Shown: positions 7,154-15,800 of the stretch, in pieces | Layout: each line of letters starts with the position of its first letter | Numbering within the stretch: position 1 is the first letter of the stretch | Assembly (NCBI GenBank): GCA_020348625.1 | Contig: CP070752.1 | Coordinates: 1,790,244-1,807,556, forward strand | Reading direction: 5' to 3' | Source: Deltaproteobacteria bacterium | GTDB lineage: Bacteria; Desulfobacterota; DSM-4660; Desulfatiglandales; B25-G16 | Length of the DNA: 17,313 nucleotides | The notes under the pieces: generated by a model | Told to the model about the DNA's origin: nothing | What the model saw: the letters and a program-made list of their open reading frames with translations, nothing else | The model's database searches: none | Program-made: the position numbers and the translations under genes

Positions 7154-9535
7154 CTATATATTGTGGACCGTACGGTCAATAACCTCGTTTTGTATCTCTT
7201 TAGTAAGCTGAACGAAATAGGCGCTAAATCCTGCTACCCTGACCATGATGTCACGATACCCATCCGGATTCTTTTGGGCTTCTCTAAGTGTTTGAGTGTC
7301 AATAACGTTGAATTGAACCTGTTTGCCCCCGCTGAAAAAGTAGGTTTTTATTGCGGAAGCGAGTTTTTTCCTGTCATCTTCGGACTTAAGGGCCATAGGG
7401 TGGAATTTCATGTTGAGAAGCATGGCCGCGAAACCATCTTGCGGAATATTTAGGGCACTCTTGAATACGGCTAAAGGACCTTTCATATCAGTTCCCGATG
7501 CAGGTGAAGCACACCCATCAGCAAGGATATCGCCGGCGCAGCGTCCATCTGGCGTGGCTGAGGTTATGGCTCCTCCCGGCTGATGAGAGGTGACTGAGAT
7601 AGCCGTGGCTTTCTGGGTACCTCCAAAAGCCGCAGGCATGGTATTTGAGGTTCTTACCCAGTGTTCATAGAGACTGCCCACAACGCTGTCTACCTCCTTG
7701 ATGTCATTTCCGTATTTTGGAAGCTTGAGGCATATCTTCCGTAGATCCTCATATCCTTTCCAATTAGCGTCGAGGGCGTTCTTGAACTCTGTCAACGTGA
7801 TTGCCTTGTCTTCATAGACCAGTTTCTTAATAGCAAAGAGAGAATTGCCGAGGTTGACCATGCCAACGGGATTCATCAAAGTATTGTTTTGCAGTTCATA
7901 ACTGCGCTTGTAAAAGTCTAGACCTATCTTGATACCATTGACCATGAAGGCTGATCTGAGAGGGTCGGGCAGGGCATACCCAAAAGACATGGCTTCAACA
8001 TTGTTTCTCTCAGCGCCCATGGCCATGTACCCTGTGAATTCCTCCATAAAGGCAGAATAGAACTCGTTATAGGTCTTAAACCTTTCAAGGTCGCCGACCT
8101 TGTTTCCAACCTGAAGACCTGTTCTTGGATCCGCTCCGTCATTGAGAAAAAATTCCAGTGTTTTGGGCGCAATAAACATTCCGATAGATATGGCACGTGA
8201 GCGTCCCGGGAGGTTAGCGTCCAGACAGCCCGTTATGCAGTAATTTCGGGCGTGTTCCGTTGAGATTCCATAGGTGGTAAAAAAGTTGATGTAGGAGGGG
8301 TCACTAATAAATGCAGGCATACTTAATCCTCTGGCCTGGGCTTCAATACCTTTGAGGATAAGGGATTCCGGGGTTGATTCAGCTATGCGCATGGTAATGG
8401 TATGATGGGTGGTCGGGCAGCGCATTAAAGCTTCCAGCACAAGATAGCTCAACTCGTTAGTGGCATCACTGCCGTCCGATTTTACACCGCCGATCGTCAT
8501 ATTATACCATCTGGCCCTTCCGACCGCCCTCTTACGAACTTCTTTTCCAGATATATTGTTTATCTCCATCACCTTGAGCCGGAAGCATTGGAGGTATTCG
8601 AGCACTTCCTCATCCGTGATGCGGCCTGCTTCAATGTCGGCTTTATAAAAGGGATACATATACTGATCAAAGCGCCCGATTGTGGTCGTGGGAGATGGGC
8701 TGAACAGGAGGAAAATAAACCAGACAGTCTGTATGGCCTCTCTAAAGGTCCTGGCAGGATTAGCAGGAACCCAGCGGCATGTCTCGGCTATATCAAACAG
8801 CTCTTTTTTGCGTTGCGGGTCTTTTTCACTAACTGCCATTTCGTCAGCCAGCGTGGAAAAGCGTTGGGCAAAACGCACCACTGCCTCCAGAGACATCTTC
8901 ATGCTTTGAAGAGTGATCGATCTCTCATAGGAGTCTGTTTCAAAAAAGTGAAGCGACTGCAATTCATCTTCACACTCTTGAATCATGGCGCTGAGACCTT
9001 TTCGCAAAGGGAGATCATAATCGGGGCACATCAGAATCCAGCCAGGACCCAGACCCAGCCCGGAACTGGCTGTTCCGCCGCTGACACCCTCATCTCTCCA
9101 TGGGGGTAGGGTCATACCAGAGCGATAATATGGTTCCATCCTCTTGTTCACAAGTAAGATGCGATTCATGCCGCTAGTCGCACCAAATTGGGGATAGCGA
9201 TCAATTAGATCGAGCAATTCTACTTCATCTTTGGGATCTAATCTGAACCCATCTTCTTTGAGAGCGTTAACTTCAGATTGATTCCATACACCGAAACCTA
9301 CATCTATTTCCAGACCGAAGGGCTTGCTGGCTGTATTCCCCACAATCAACTCGCCATCCATGATAAAGATGGGAATATTATCAAGGATATTTACTAAAGC
9401 TTTTCCACGACGGTAAACGGGTAATTCATATGCATTCTCCGCCTCAGTTTCAAGAATGATCCTAAATTTATCAATGCATATGGGATTCTTATCCGTCACG
9501 AGTCGGTTTCTCATCATCTCAATGCGGTTGCTCAT
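7154..9535 (-). CDS. Glycyl radical enzyme, divergent paralogue (GRE2)
   Basis: This intact GRE has 793 aa from the ATG at 9535, or 795 aa from the ATG at 9541. I prefer 9535 because AAAGGAG then lies about 8 bases upstream instead of 2, and MSNRIEMMRNRL matches the paralogues. The active-site loop is TGCLDANLPGRS (Cys437, Asp439) and the glycyl loop is VRVAGFSAYF (Gly769), with Phe after the radical Gly where its paralogues have Tyr. It keeps IAETCRWVPANPARTFREAI, FDQYMYPFYK, THHTITMR and SATPDGRCAG. The front part of the barrel differs most from the others (DLIDRYPQFGATSGMNRILL, then GGTASSGLGLGPGW), so a different substrate is likely. The stop is TAG (7154-7156), with an in-frame TAA 10 codons beyond it. 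Confidence 0.94.
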   Translation of the reverse strand: MSNRIEMMRNRLVTDKNPICIDKFRIILETEAENAYELPVYRRGKALVNILDNIPIFIMDGELIVGNTASKPFGLEIDVGFGVWNQSEVNALKEDGFRLDPKDEVELLDLIDRYPQFGATSGMNRILLVNKRMEPYYRSGMTLPPWRDEGVSGGTASSGLGLGPGWILMCPDYDLPLRKGLSAMIQECEDELQSLHFFETDSYERSITLQSMKMSLEAVVRFAQRFSTLADEMAVSEKDPQRKKELFDIAETCRWVPANPARTFREAIQTVWFIFLLFSPSPTTTIGRFDQYMYPFYKADIEAGRITDEEVLEYLQCFRLKVMEINNISGKEVRKRAVGRARWYNMTIGGVKSDGSDATNELSYLVLEALMRCPTTHHTITMRIAESTPESLILKGIEAQARGLSMPAFISDPSYINFFTTYGISTEHARNYCITGCLDANLPGRSRAISIGMFIAPKTLEFFLNDGADPRTGLQVGNKVGDLERFKTYNEFYSAFMEEFTGYMAMGAERNNVEAMSFGYALPDPLRSAFMVNGIKIGLDFYKRSYELQNNTLMNPVGMVNLGNSLFAIKKLVYEDKAITLTEFKNALDANWKGYEDLRKICLKLPKYGNDIKEVDSVVGSLYEHWVRTSNTMPAAFGGTQKATAISVTSHQPGGAITSATPDGRCAGDILADGCASPASGTDMKGPLAVFKSALNIPQDGFAAMLLNMKFHPMALKSEDDRKKLASAIKTYFFSGGKQVQFNVIDTQTLREAQKNPDGYRDIMVRVAGFSAYFVQLTKEIQNEVIDRTVHNI

Positions 9536-9590
9536 ATTCATTACTCCTTTGTATCCTCTAGTTCAAAAGGTTAAGATCAAATTTGTCAGA

Positions 9591-9618
9591 AAGATAAATG
9601 GGTACTATGTCCTGTAAA
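9591..9618 (-). promoter_or_regulatory. Candidate sigma-70 promoter upstream of GRE2
   Basis: Read on the - strand, TTTACA (9613-9618) is followed after 16 bases by TATCTT (9591-9596). That would start transcription about 50 bases before the GRE2 ATG. It lies between the decayed GRE remnant and GRE2, where a new promoter would help keep GRE2 and GRE1 expressed. Both boxes are imperfect. Confidence 0.3.
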
Positions 9619-9627
9619 GGAACAGAA

Positions 9628-10486
9628 TTACCATCCATAGATCAGCTGCACCGACTCATAATATTCGGTTCGTCCGATAACTTCGTCTTGAATGGCTTTT
9701 CCGAGCTGCACAAAATAGGCCCTGTAGCCTGCAACCAGTAAAATGAGATCACGATGCTCTTCAGAACTGTTTCTTGGCCTTGAGGAGTGTTTCCCTACCC
9801 ACCGCCTAGAACTTGAACACGCCGTCGAGGTTGAAGATTTTCTTAAAAGTAATGAAGGTTTCCCCATATCATCAGTGGAGTTAAAACGCAGATGGATAGG
9901 ATTTCATGTTCATAAGGGTGGTCGGGACTGACATCAACGCTATTGAGCCCATATTGGAGTATTTTTTCGAAGTCCAGCTCCAAAAAGTATAGATCCAAAT
10001 TCTAGGGATCCGGCCATCCCACTGTGCCCGCTCTGCATCATCTTTCGTGCCTGCCCGTGCAGGCAAAACGATCCCAAATGTTGCAAATTGTTACAAGCCA
10101 GTATTCTGAAAAGCTGCTCACTCCGGGCGGTCATTGGCCTATCTTTCCAGTGGCAATGTCAGGCTCTCAATTCTTCTTCATCCTCCTCGGAGATCGTGAA
10201 TCCTTCATCAGCCTTGAGGCCAGCTATTTGCTCATCAGCCCTTAATCCGTTCAAATCCCCAAACTCGACGCCATTCGGCTTGCTCGGTGCATTGTCGCTA
10301 AAAAGGTCCCCGTCTTCAATAAAAACCGTTATGTGGTCAAGAACATGGGCGAAGTCTTTTACAATACCCAATATTTTCGGTTGTCGTTCCGTCTCTTTGA
10401 ATGACTCAGTGATAAGCTGATCTTTTTCTGTGCAGATATACAGCGGAACAAACTTACTGCTTCAATTTTGCTACCCTATCATTCAT
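9628..10486 (-). pseudogene. Decayed glycyl radical enzyme remnant with large internal deletion
   Basis: The remnant opens with a good ribosome-binding site (AAGGGAG) and MNDRVAKLKQ, the family N-terminus, then a stop and a frameshift. In the shifted frame it continues with CTEKDQLITESFKETE and TVFIEDGDLFSDNAPSKP, ending ISEEDEEELRA and another stop at about 10159. After recognisable scraps (DRPMTARSEQLF) it jumps to C-terminal pieces: TTLMNMKSYPSAF near 9890, and LVAGYRAYFVQLGKAIQDEV with stop at 9628. The glycyl loop is altered (RVAGYS to LVAGYR). Roughly 550-600 codons of barrel, including the Cys loop, are missing. It cannot encode a working enzyme. Confidence 0.85.
10048..10065. repeat. 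Short perfect palindrome inside the GRE remnant
   Basis: TGCCTGC and GCAGGCA flank a 4-base loop (CCGT). It lies in the junk segment between the N- and C-terminal halves of the decayed GRE, near the deletion scar. It could be a small dispersed palindromic element or chance. Confidence 0.4.
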
Positions 10487-10508
10487 TTTGACTCCCTTTA
10501 TCAGGTTT

Positions 10509-10670
10509 TCATAGGTTATTTTTTCCCCGGAATAAACCCATAATCCCATCGATTTCTTCCATTTCTTCCAGGGTCATTATGCCTTTGACAGCCTTTTCAA
10601 CTTGTATCATCGGAATGCTTTTCGCAGCCTTATGAACGCAATCCATAAACTTTTTCACCAGGTCTTCTTT
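10509..10670 (-). pseudogene. In-frame C-terminal tail of the MmgE/PrpD gene beyond its stop codon
   Basis: Directly after the TAA that ends the MmgE/PrpD frame, the same frame continues for 53 codons to TGA at 10509-10511. It reads KEDLVKKFMDCVHKAAKSIP and later TLEEMEEIDGIMGLFRGK. This is the usual C-terminal helix pattern of MmgE/PrpD proteins (a K/DEELxxKFxDC motif, then a closing helix with an LExxxDxxxLxxL pattern). With it the protein would be 464 residues, a normal family length. There is no frameshift, only the single TAA codon. The tail has no start signal of its own. Confidence 0.8.
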
Positions 10671-11903
10671 TTATATTGGTTTATGAGGATGTCCATAGGC
10701 CCGATCAACCCGTTTGGCGTAAGCCTTATTATCCTTTGTCTTGATCTCCAGAAATCCCCGCGTAGCTTCTCTCAGGCCTAAGCCGGGGTCCACGTCGTAT
10801 CTTATTTTTTGCGCCAATTGCAGGACATTTTTATCCTTTAGCCGATCAGGCGTGAAATGCTCCAATCCCACTTCCTTATTATATAGTGCTGTGGCCACGG
10901 TGAAAGGGATGCTGAACTTGGCATCGATAACCGTTTGTGGGGCCTTTTTTGCATGCTCTGGCTCACAAAGCATCAGGTTCAAGGAACTAACGATCACCCG
11001 GACATCTGCAATGTCGTTTAGGTCCAGGGCATGTTCACTTAAGATATGCAGTGCCGCCTCGATATATGGATGCGTTCCTTGGCAAGCCGGCCAGGGTTTA
11101 AAGCTGATATTGGCCCCTTCAAATCTTTTTCCCAAGCCTTCAATCAATCGCGTCCCGTCGTATTTGCCGTTTGAATACAGGCTAAAGAGTCCTGCCTTTC
11201 CCTCAAAGGGGTGGTCGAATCCCTTAACCCCCTTTTGGGCAAGCCGCGCGGCCAAAACGCCTGCTTTTGCCGCGAAAGCGTCTCGAACCGATCGAATATG
11301 GGAACGAGGACTATACCTTAGTTCGGCACTGCACGTCGATTGACAAAGTGTTAAAGAAAATACGTCGAGAATCCCTGTTTCATCCAGATTCAGCAATTTC
11401 CCCGCAGCAGAGGCCGCTCCGAATGATCCGAGGATGGGCGGTATATACCAGCCGTTTTCGACCGGGTTCTCATCGAAGGCAAGCCCCAGGCGGCAGACAA
11501 TATCGCATCCCACCGCCAGGGAGGCAATGAAGTCCTTTCCGTTCACGTTTCCGATGGATTCGGCCATTGCAAGCGCAGCAGGCACGGTTGCGGCATTGGG
11601 ATGGACAAGCGCACGATCATGGGCATCCTCAAAATCAAGGGCATGCGCCATAGCTCCGTTGGCAAAGGCCGCCATATGCGCTGGGACTTTGGCTTGAAAA
11701 CCCAGTATCGTGCTCTCCTTTTTTCCGCCGCTTTCCATTGCGATCTCCACAAAGGCTCTGCATTCCTCGCATAAGCCGCTGGCAGCAAGAGTGACCCCGA
11801 GCGCATCAAGCAAACTCATCTTGGTCATTTCTACGGCTTTTTCGGGAAGATCGTCATAAACGGTGTTTGCAACGTATTTAGCCAGAATCGCCGATTCGTT
11901 CAT
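10671..11903 (-). CDS. MmgE/PrpD family protein, truncated by an in-frame TAA
   Basis: The frame encodes 410 aa. MmgE/PrpD proteins include 2-methylcitrate dehydratase, cis-aconitate decarboxylase and other lyases or epimerases acting on carboxylates. Family landmarks: LAKYVANTVYDDLPEKAVEM at the N-terminus, NGAMAHALDFED (82-93), HPNAATVPAALA (from 101), and KPWPACQGTHPYIEA (269-283) in the second domain. The frame stops at ...GHPHKPI where the family continues with a C-terminal helical segment; that segment is present downstream in the same frame (10509-10670). The missing piece packs on the helical domain, so the product may be unstable. The gene lies between CapA and the GRE remnant. A carboxylate-handling role beside a TRAP system is plausible, but the substrate is unknown. 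Confidence 0.9.
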   Translation of the reverse strand: MNESAILAKYVANTVYDDLPEKAVEMTKMSLLDALGVTLAASGLCEECRAFVEIAMESGGKKESTILGFQAKVPAHMAAFANGAMAHALDFEDAHDRALVHPNAATVPAALAMAESIGNVNGKDFIASLAVGCDIVCRLGLAFDENPVENGWYIPPILGSFGAASAAGKLLNLDETGILDVFSLTLCQSTCSAELRYSPRSHIRSVRDAFAAKAGVLAARLAQKGVKGFDHPFEGKAGLFSLYSNGKYDGTRLIEGLGKRFEGANISFKPWPACQGTHPYIEAALHILSEHALDLNDIADVRVIVSSLNLMLCEPEHAKKAPQTVIDAKFSIPFTVATALYNKEVGLEHFTPDRLKDKNVLQLAQKIRYDVDPGLGLREATRGFLEIKTKDNKAYAKRVDRAYGHPHKPI

Positions 11904-11983
11904 CTGCCCATTAATGCATCCTCTTTTTATTTTAGATTCGAAAACGGCCCCTTGTTGGAAAGTCAGGATCGGTTCTTACAGTA

Positions 11984-13117
11984 TCAATCGGTTTCTATGA
12001 CCACCTCATCGTCTTCGAGAGCAAAGCTCGTATTTATTCCTTGATCGCTTGTGATTTCGTGGATATATCGAACAACATCCTCGAACCTCTCATCGCCCGA
12101 TTTCAAGATTTCCGGCTCGGACCCAACAGTTAGATACACCGGAAGAAACGAAATGCGGTTGATGCGCTTTTCCGCAATAACGCATTTGACAATGAGAGAT
12201 TTCCTTGTTTCTGGTGGCAAAGGATACTCACTATTTTTGTTCCACTGTGGATTGAGTTCTTCAATCTCTCTGTGACGTTCGGTTTTATAAAGATCTTGCA
12301 TAAAGGCGGAAGGTTGTTCGATGGCGAAGTTGCCCAGGCTGTACAGTATCACCTTTCCTTTATAAACCTCTATGCCTTTCAATATATGAGGATGGTGTCC
12401 CAATATTAGGTCGGCGCCCCAATCGATAGCCTTTCGAGCGGTCTCGCACTGATAATGGGCGAGTTGAGCCGGTACGAAGTGTATTCCCCAGTGCATTGAC
12501 AAAACGACTATATCGGAATTTGATTTGGCTTTTTCAATGTCGTCGGCCATGGCCTGAAGGTCGTCCTTGTGGGGAAACGTATGGGTCCTACAGAGCGAAC
12601 CGGGCTGATCGAGCTCCACTTGTTCGTAGATCGTCCATGCGCGCATGGGCGCGCATCCCGGCCGATCAATCTCAGCCCAATATCCAAAGGGCAAAATCGA
12701 GTTATAGGCCAGAAAGGCTATCCTCGTGCCATTCCTTTCCAGTATTACAGGCCTCCGCGCCTCCGCGATATTTCTTCCAACGCCAACGGGCTCCATTCCA
12801 TTTGCCTTTATCGCTTGGATGGTATCGAAAAAGGCCTCCTGGCCGAAATCCATACAGTGGTTGCTGGCGAACGAGACCACACGAAAACCGCAGTCCTTGA
12901 TAGCCCGGGCGGAATTCGGATGGGTCCGCATGGGAAGTCTTGCTTGAGGCAGGGGGGTCCCTCTAATCGAGAGGTTGGTTTCGAGTTGACAGAACTGGAT
13001 ATCGCCCTGTTTCAGAATGCCGGATACATGGCGAAAAATGGATTCCGGGTTCTCGCGATTCGGTCCCACGTCTCCGACGGCATAAAGCACAATTTCCTTG
13101 TTTTTGGGGTGTGTCAT
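11984..13117 (-). CDS. CapA-family calcineurin-like metallophosphatase
   Basis: This 377-aa protein belongs to the CapA/PgsA family, whose name comes from poly-gamma-glutamate capsule synthesis but whose fold is that of a metallophosphatase. Metal-site motifs in order: GDVG (15-18), LETN (45-48), SFASNH with a following Asp (82-90), HWG (209-211), GHHPHI (240-245) and SLGNF (260-264). There is no signal peptide or membrane anchor, so it should be cytoplasmic, unlike membrane-bound PgsA. GGAAGGAAG lies just before the ATG. It sits between GRE3 and MmgE/PrpD on the same strand. Its role in a GRE cluster is unclear; removing a phosphate from an intermediate is one guess. A capsule role is unlikely since no capsule genes are nearby. 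Confidence 0.9.
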   Translation of the reverse strand: MTHPKNKEIVLYAVGDVGPNRENPESIFRHVSGILKQGDIQFCQLETNLSIRGTPLPQARLPMRTHPNSARAIKDCGFRVVSFASNHCMDFGQEAFFDTIQAIKANGMEPVGVGRNIAEARRPVILERNGTRIAFLAYNSILPFGYWAEIDRPGCAPMRAWTIYEQVELDQPGSLCRTHTFPHKDDLQAMADDIEKAKSNSDIVVLSMHWGIHFVPAQLAHYQCETARKAIDWGADLILGHHPHILKGIEVYKGKVILYSLGNFAIEQPSAFMQDLYKTERHREIEELNPQWNKNSEYPLPPETRKSLIVKCVIAEKRINRISFLPVYLTVGSEPEILKSGDERFEDVVRYIHEITSDQGINTSFALEDDEVVIETD

Positions 13118-13240
13118 TGATCTTCCTTCCTCTATGCGGTCAAACAGCCAACAAGCTATAAAGCGCTCTTCAATAAAGTCTTTTAATATGGTGTTTGGAC
13201 ATCATTGCTCAAAGCCCATTCTGAGCTCTGTAATGGTTCA

Positions 13241-13256
13241 GTTAACTTCGGCTAAC
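13241..13256. repeat. Small UUCG-capped hairpin upstream of CapA
   Basis: GTTAAC-TTCG-GCTAAC forms a short stem with one mismatch and a C(TTCG)G tetraloop on the + strand. It sits in the 237-base gap between GRE3 and CapA. There is no T-tract, so a terminator is not supported. The rest of that gap shows only the CapA ribosome-binding site. Confidence 0.3.
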
Positions 13257-13354
13257 ACCCACCATCCGTAAAAGAGTTTCTTGGAGCCCATCTGGGTTTC
13301 CTTATAACAGGTACAATTGCAAGAAGTTGAGTTTCAGGTATAGGATGGTTTGAA

Positions 13355-15754
13355 TCAAATCGAACTATAATCCGTCCTCTTGATAATCTCATCCTGAACA
13401 GGCTTGCCCAGGTTTACGAAATAGGCGCTGTAGCCGGCCACCCGCACAATGAGATTCCGGTGTTTTTCGGGGCGTTTCTGGCTGTCCAACAAGGTATCCC
13501 TATCTACGACGTTGAACTGAACGTGCTTGCCCCCCTGGCTGAAATACGTGCGTATAAGCATGGAAAGCTTGCGAAGATCCTCCTGGGTCTTGAAGGTGGA
13601 GGGATCAAATTTCATATTCAGCAGGGTTGCTTGAAAAGGACGCTGATTGACTGTCGTGGCGCTGCGCAACACGGCCGTGGGTCCTCTTGTGTCCTTTCCC
13701 TGGGCCGGGGACAAGGAGCCGTCGGCAAGGGTTTCGCCGGCGTACCTGCCGTCCGGGGTCGCACCGGTCATCGCGCCTCCGGGGGCATGGGCAGTAATTG
13801 AAATGCCGGTAGGCTTGGTCATGCCGCCCCAGGAAGTGGGAAATGATTCAGCGGTGTCGGCCCAGAACTGAAACAACTCGGCCGCAATCGAATCCACGTA
13901 GATGTCGCCGTTCCCGTACTTGGGCGCCTCCATGCACATCCTGCGTATCCGGGAATTGACTTCCCCTTCCCAATTCGCGTCCAGGGCCTCTTTCAGCTCC
14001 TGCAACGAAATCCTTTTCTCATCGAAAACGAGTTTCTTGATCGCGGCCATCGAATCGGCCACATTGATCATTCCCACTAGGTTGAGCACTGAGCCGTTTT
14101 CAAAAGGCATAACCCGGTCCAGCACATCCCGGCCCACCTTGATGGCATCATCCATCAAGGCTGAGTGCACCGCATCTGGAAACAGTCGAGTATGGGCTTG
14201 GAGCAGGATATTATGCTCCTACGCCGCAAGACCCATGAAATACTTCAACTGTATCTTGAAAGCAGACATGAGCGCCTCAAATGACTCGAACGCCTCGAAT
14301 TTCCCAGTTTGGGGGCCCAACTGCATATTGAGGCGCGGATCAAAGCCGTTATTCATGAAGATTTCAAGCACCCGCGGAACGATGAACATGCCGATGGCGG
14401 ACGTCCTCGATTTTCCGGCAATGTTCACATCCAGACACCCTGAAAGACCGTAATCCCGAGCATCTTCTAGCGGAACACCATTGCTCGTCAAGTACCCGAT
14501 ATAGGACTTATCCCCTATAAAAGCGGGTAATCCCAGCCCCAGCTTAACTACCTCGAGCGCTTTTTGCATAAGACTTTCGGGCGTCTTTTCATGAACCCGC
14601 ACGGTGATGGTATGGTGCGGCGTCCGGCATTCACGTGCCGCTTCCAGAATTAAATAGGATAAAGGATTGGTGGCGTCTTCTCCTTCCGGGGTAACCCCGC
14701 CGATCACCCAGTTGTTCCAACGTGCCAGTCCAGCCCATTTCTCCCGCTGCAGTTTACCCCCGCCGACAAAATTGTATTGCATGAGCTTGATTCGCAGGCA
14801 TACCAGCAGTTCCAGCACTTCCGGATCGGTGATGCGCCCCTCTTGAATATCTTTTTGGTAAAAAGGATACATATACTGGTCGAATCGTCCCGCTGCAGAA
14901 GCGCCTCCCAAGACCATCAACCAGACAAACCAAAAGGACTGCATCGCCTCCCGAAATGTTCGAGCCGGATTACCGGGCACATGGCGACAGGTTTCCGCGA
15001 TCTGGAGAAGCTCGTTTTTGCGCTGGACATCCTTTTCAGAGGCCGCCATTTGTTCCGCCAAATCCCCGAAGCGCTTGGCTATGCTGACTATAGCCGACAG
15101 GGATATGATCACTGCCTCCAAGAAGTCGTGTTTCTTGATATCATCGGCGCCGAAGTGGCGCAACGCACGCAACTCTGCTTCTGCATTGGAGATGATCTTG
15201 TTGAGGCCTTGGTTGAGCGCCTTGGCAAAATCCACAATGATCAATGTGTATGCCAGGCCTAATCCCCATCCCACACCGGCCGAACCTTGTCCCCGGCCCT
15301 CGGTTTTCACCTTCCAGGGCGGGCACAAGATGCCCGAACGGATAAAGGGCCACAGGCGATCATCATCGTAATAGAGCCCCTGCCTTTCATCCAGGGTTCT
15401 GCCTTTATCGGCCCAGAAATCATCCAACGATCGTAAAAGGGCCTCATCCTCTTCTGAAAGGATAAGACCTCCGGCCCTGATGCTCTCAATGTCCTCCTTG
15501 GGCCAGGTTGGTCCCATTGTGCCCGCCTCCATTCCCATGGGCTTTGCAGCTATGTTGCCGACAATGAGTTCATCATCTTCAATAAAGATCGTTCGATTAT
15601 CCAAATAATGCGCAGTTGCCTTAGCCCGTCTGAGGATCTGCGGTTCGCCTTCCGTTTTTCTTAACGATTCCACCACCAATCGGGCCTTCTCCACGCAGAT
15701 GGGGAATTGCTGTACATCTAATTTGGTCATCAGTCTTTCGATTCGGGAATTCAT
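13355..15754 (-). CDS. Glycyl radical enzyme interrupted by one in-frame TAG (GRE3)
   Basis: Read through the TAG this is a 799-codon GRE with every landmark. N-terminus MNSRIERLMTKL; FDQYMYPFYQ; TPHHTITVRVHEKTPES; active-site loop SGCLDVNIAGKS (Cys440, Asp442); TGATPDGRYAGE; glycyl loop [10 protein letters not shown] (Gly774). The interruption is codon 512 (14219-14221). Sixteen codons after it (EHNILLQAHTRLFPDA) the frame continues into SALMDDAIKVG, aligned without a gap to GRE1. Without readthrough the product ends after the Cys loop and lacks the glycyl radical, so it would be inactive. I chose the ATG at 15754 over 15775 because it matches the paralogues' N-termini and AGGGA precedes it. 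It starts 46 bases after the IclR gene and is probably the first structural gene of that operon. Nonsense mutation, sequencing error or decoding of TAG are all possible. Confidence 0.9.
14219..14221 (-). other. In-frame amber codon inside GRE3
   Basis: TAG on the - strand follows KYFMGLAA and precedes EHNILLQAH. Alignment with GRE1 (YFMEMVA-E-YDNIF) places it at a Glu. A single base change from GAG, CAG, AAG or similar would create it. There is no length change on either side. Confidence 0.9.
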
Positions 15755-15800
15755 GACAGAGTCCCTAACCTCCATTTCCCGCTGTCGGGATTAATTGTGT

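Noticed and set aside
13355..14170. Separate gene for the C-terminal half of GRE3
   Set aside because: Its GTG start lies inside a continuous frame with the upstream half, shows no ribosome-binding site, and half a GRE barrel would not fold as a known unit.
14219..14221. Selenocysteine explanation for the GRE3 interruption
   Set aside because: The codon is TAG, not TGA, and the aligned position is not a Cys.
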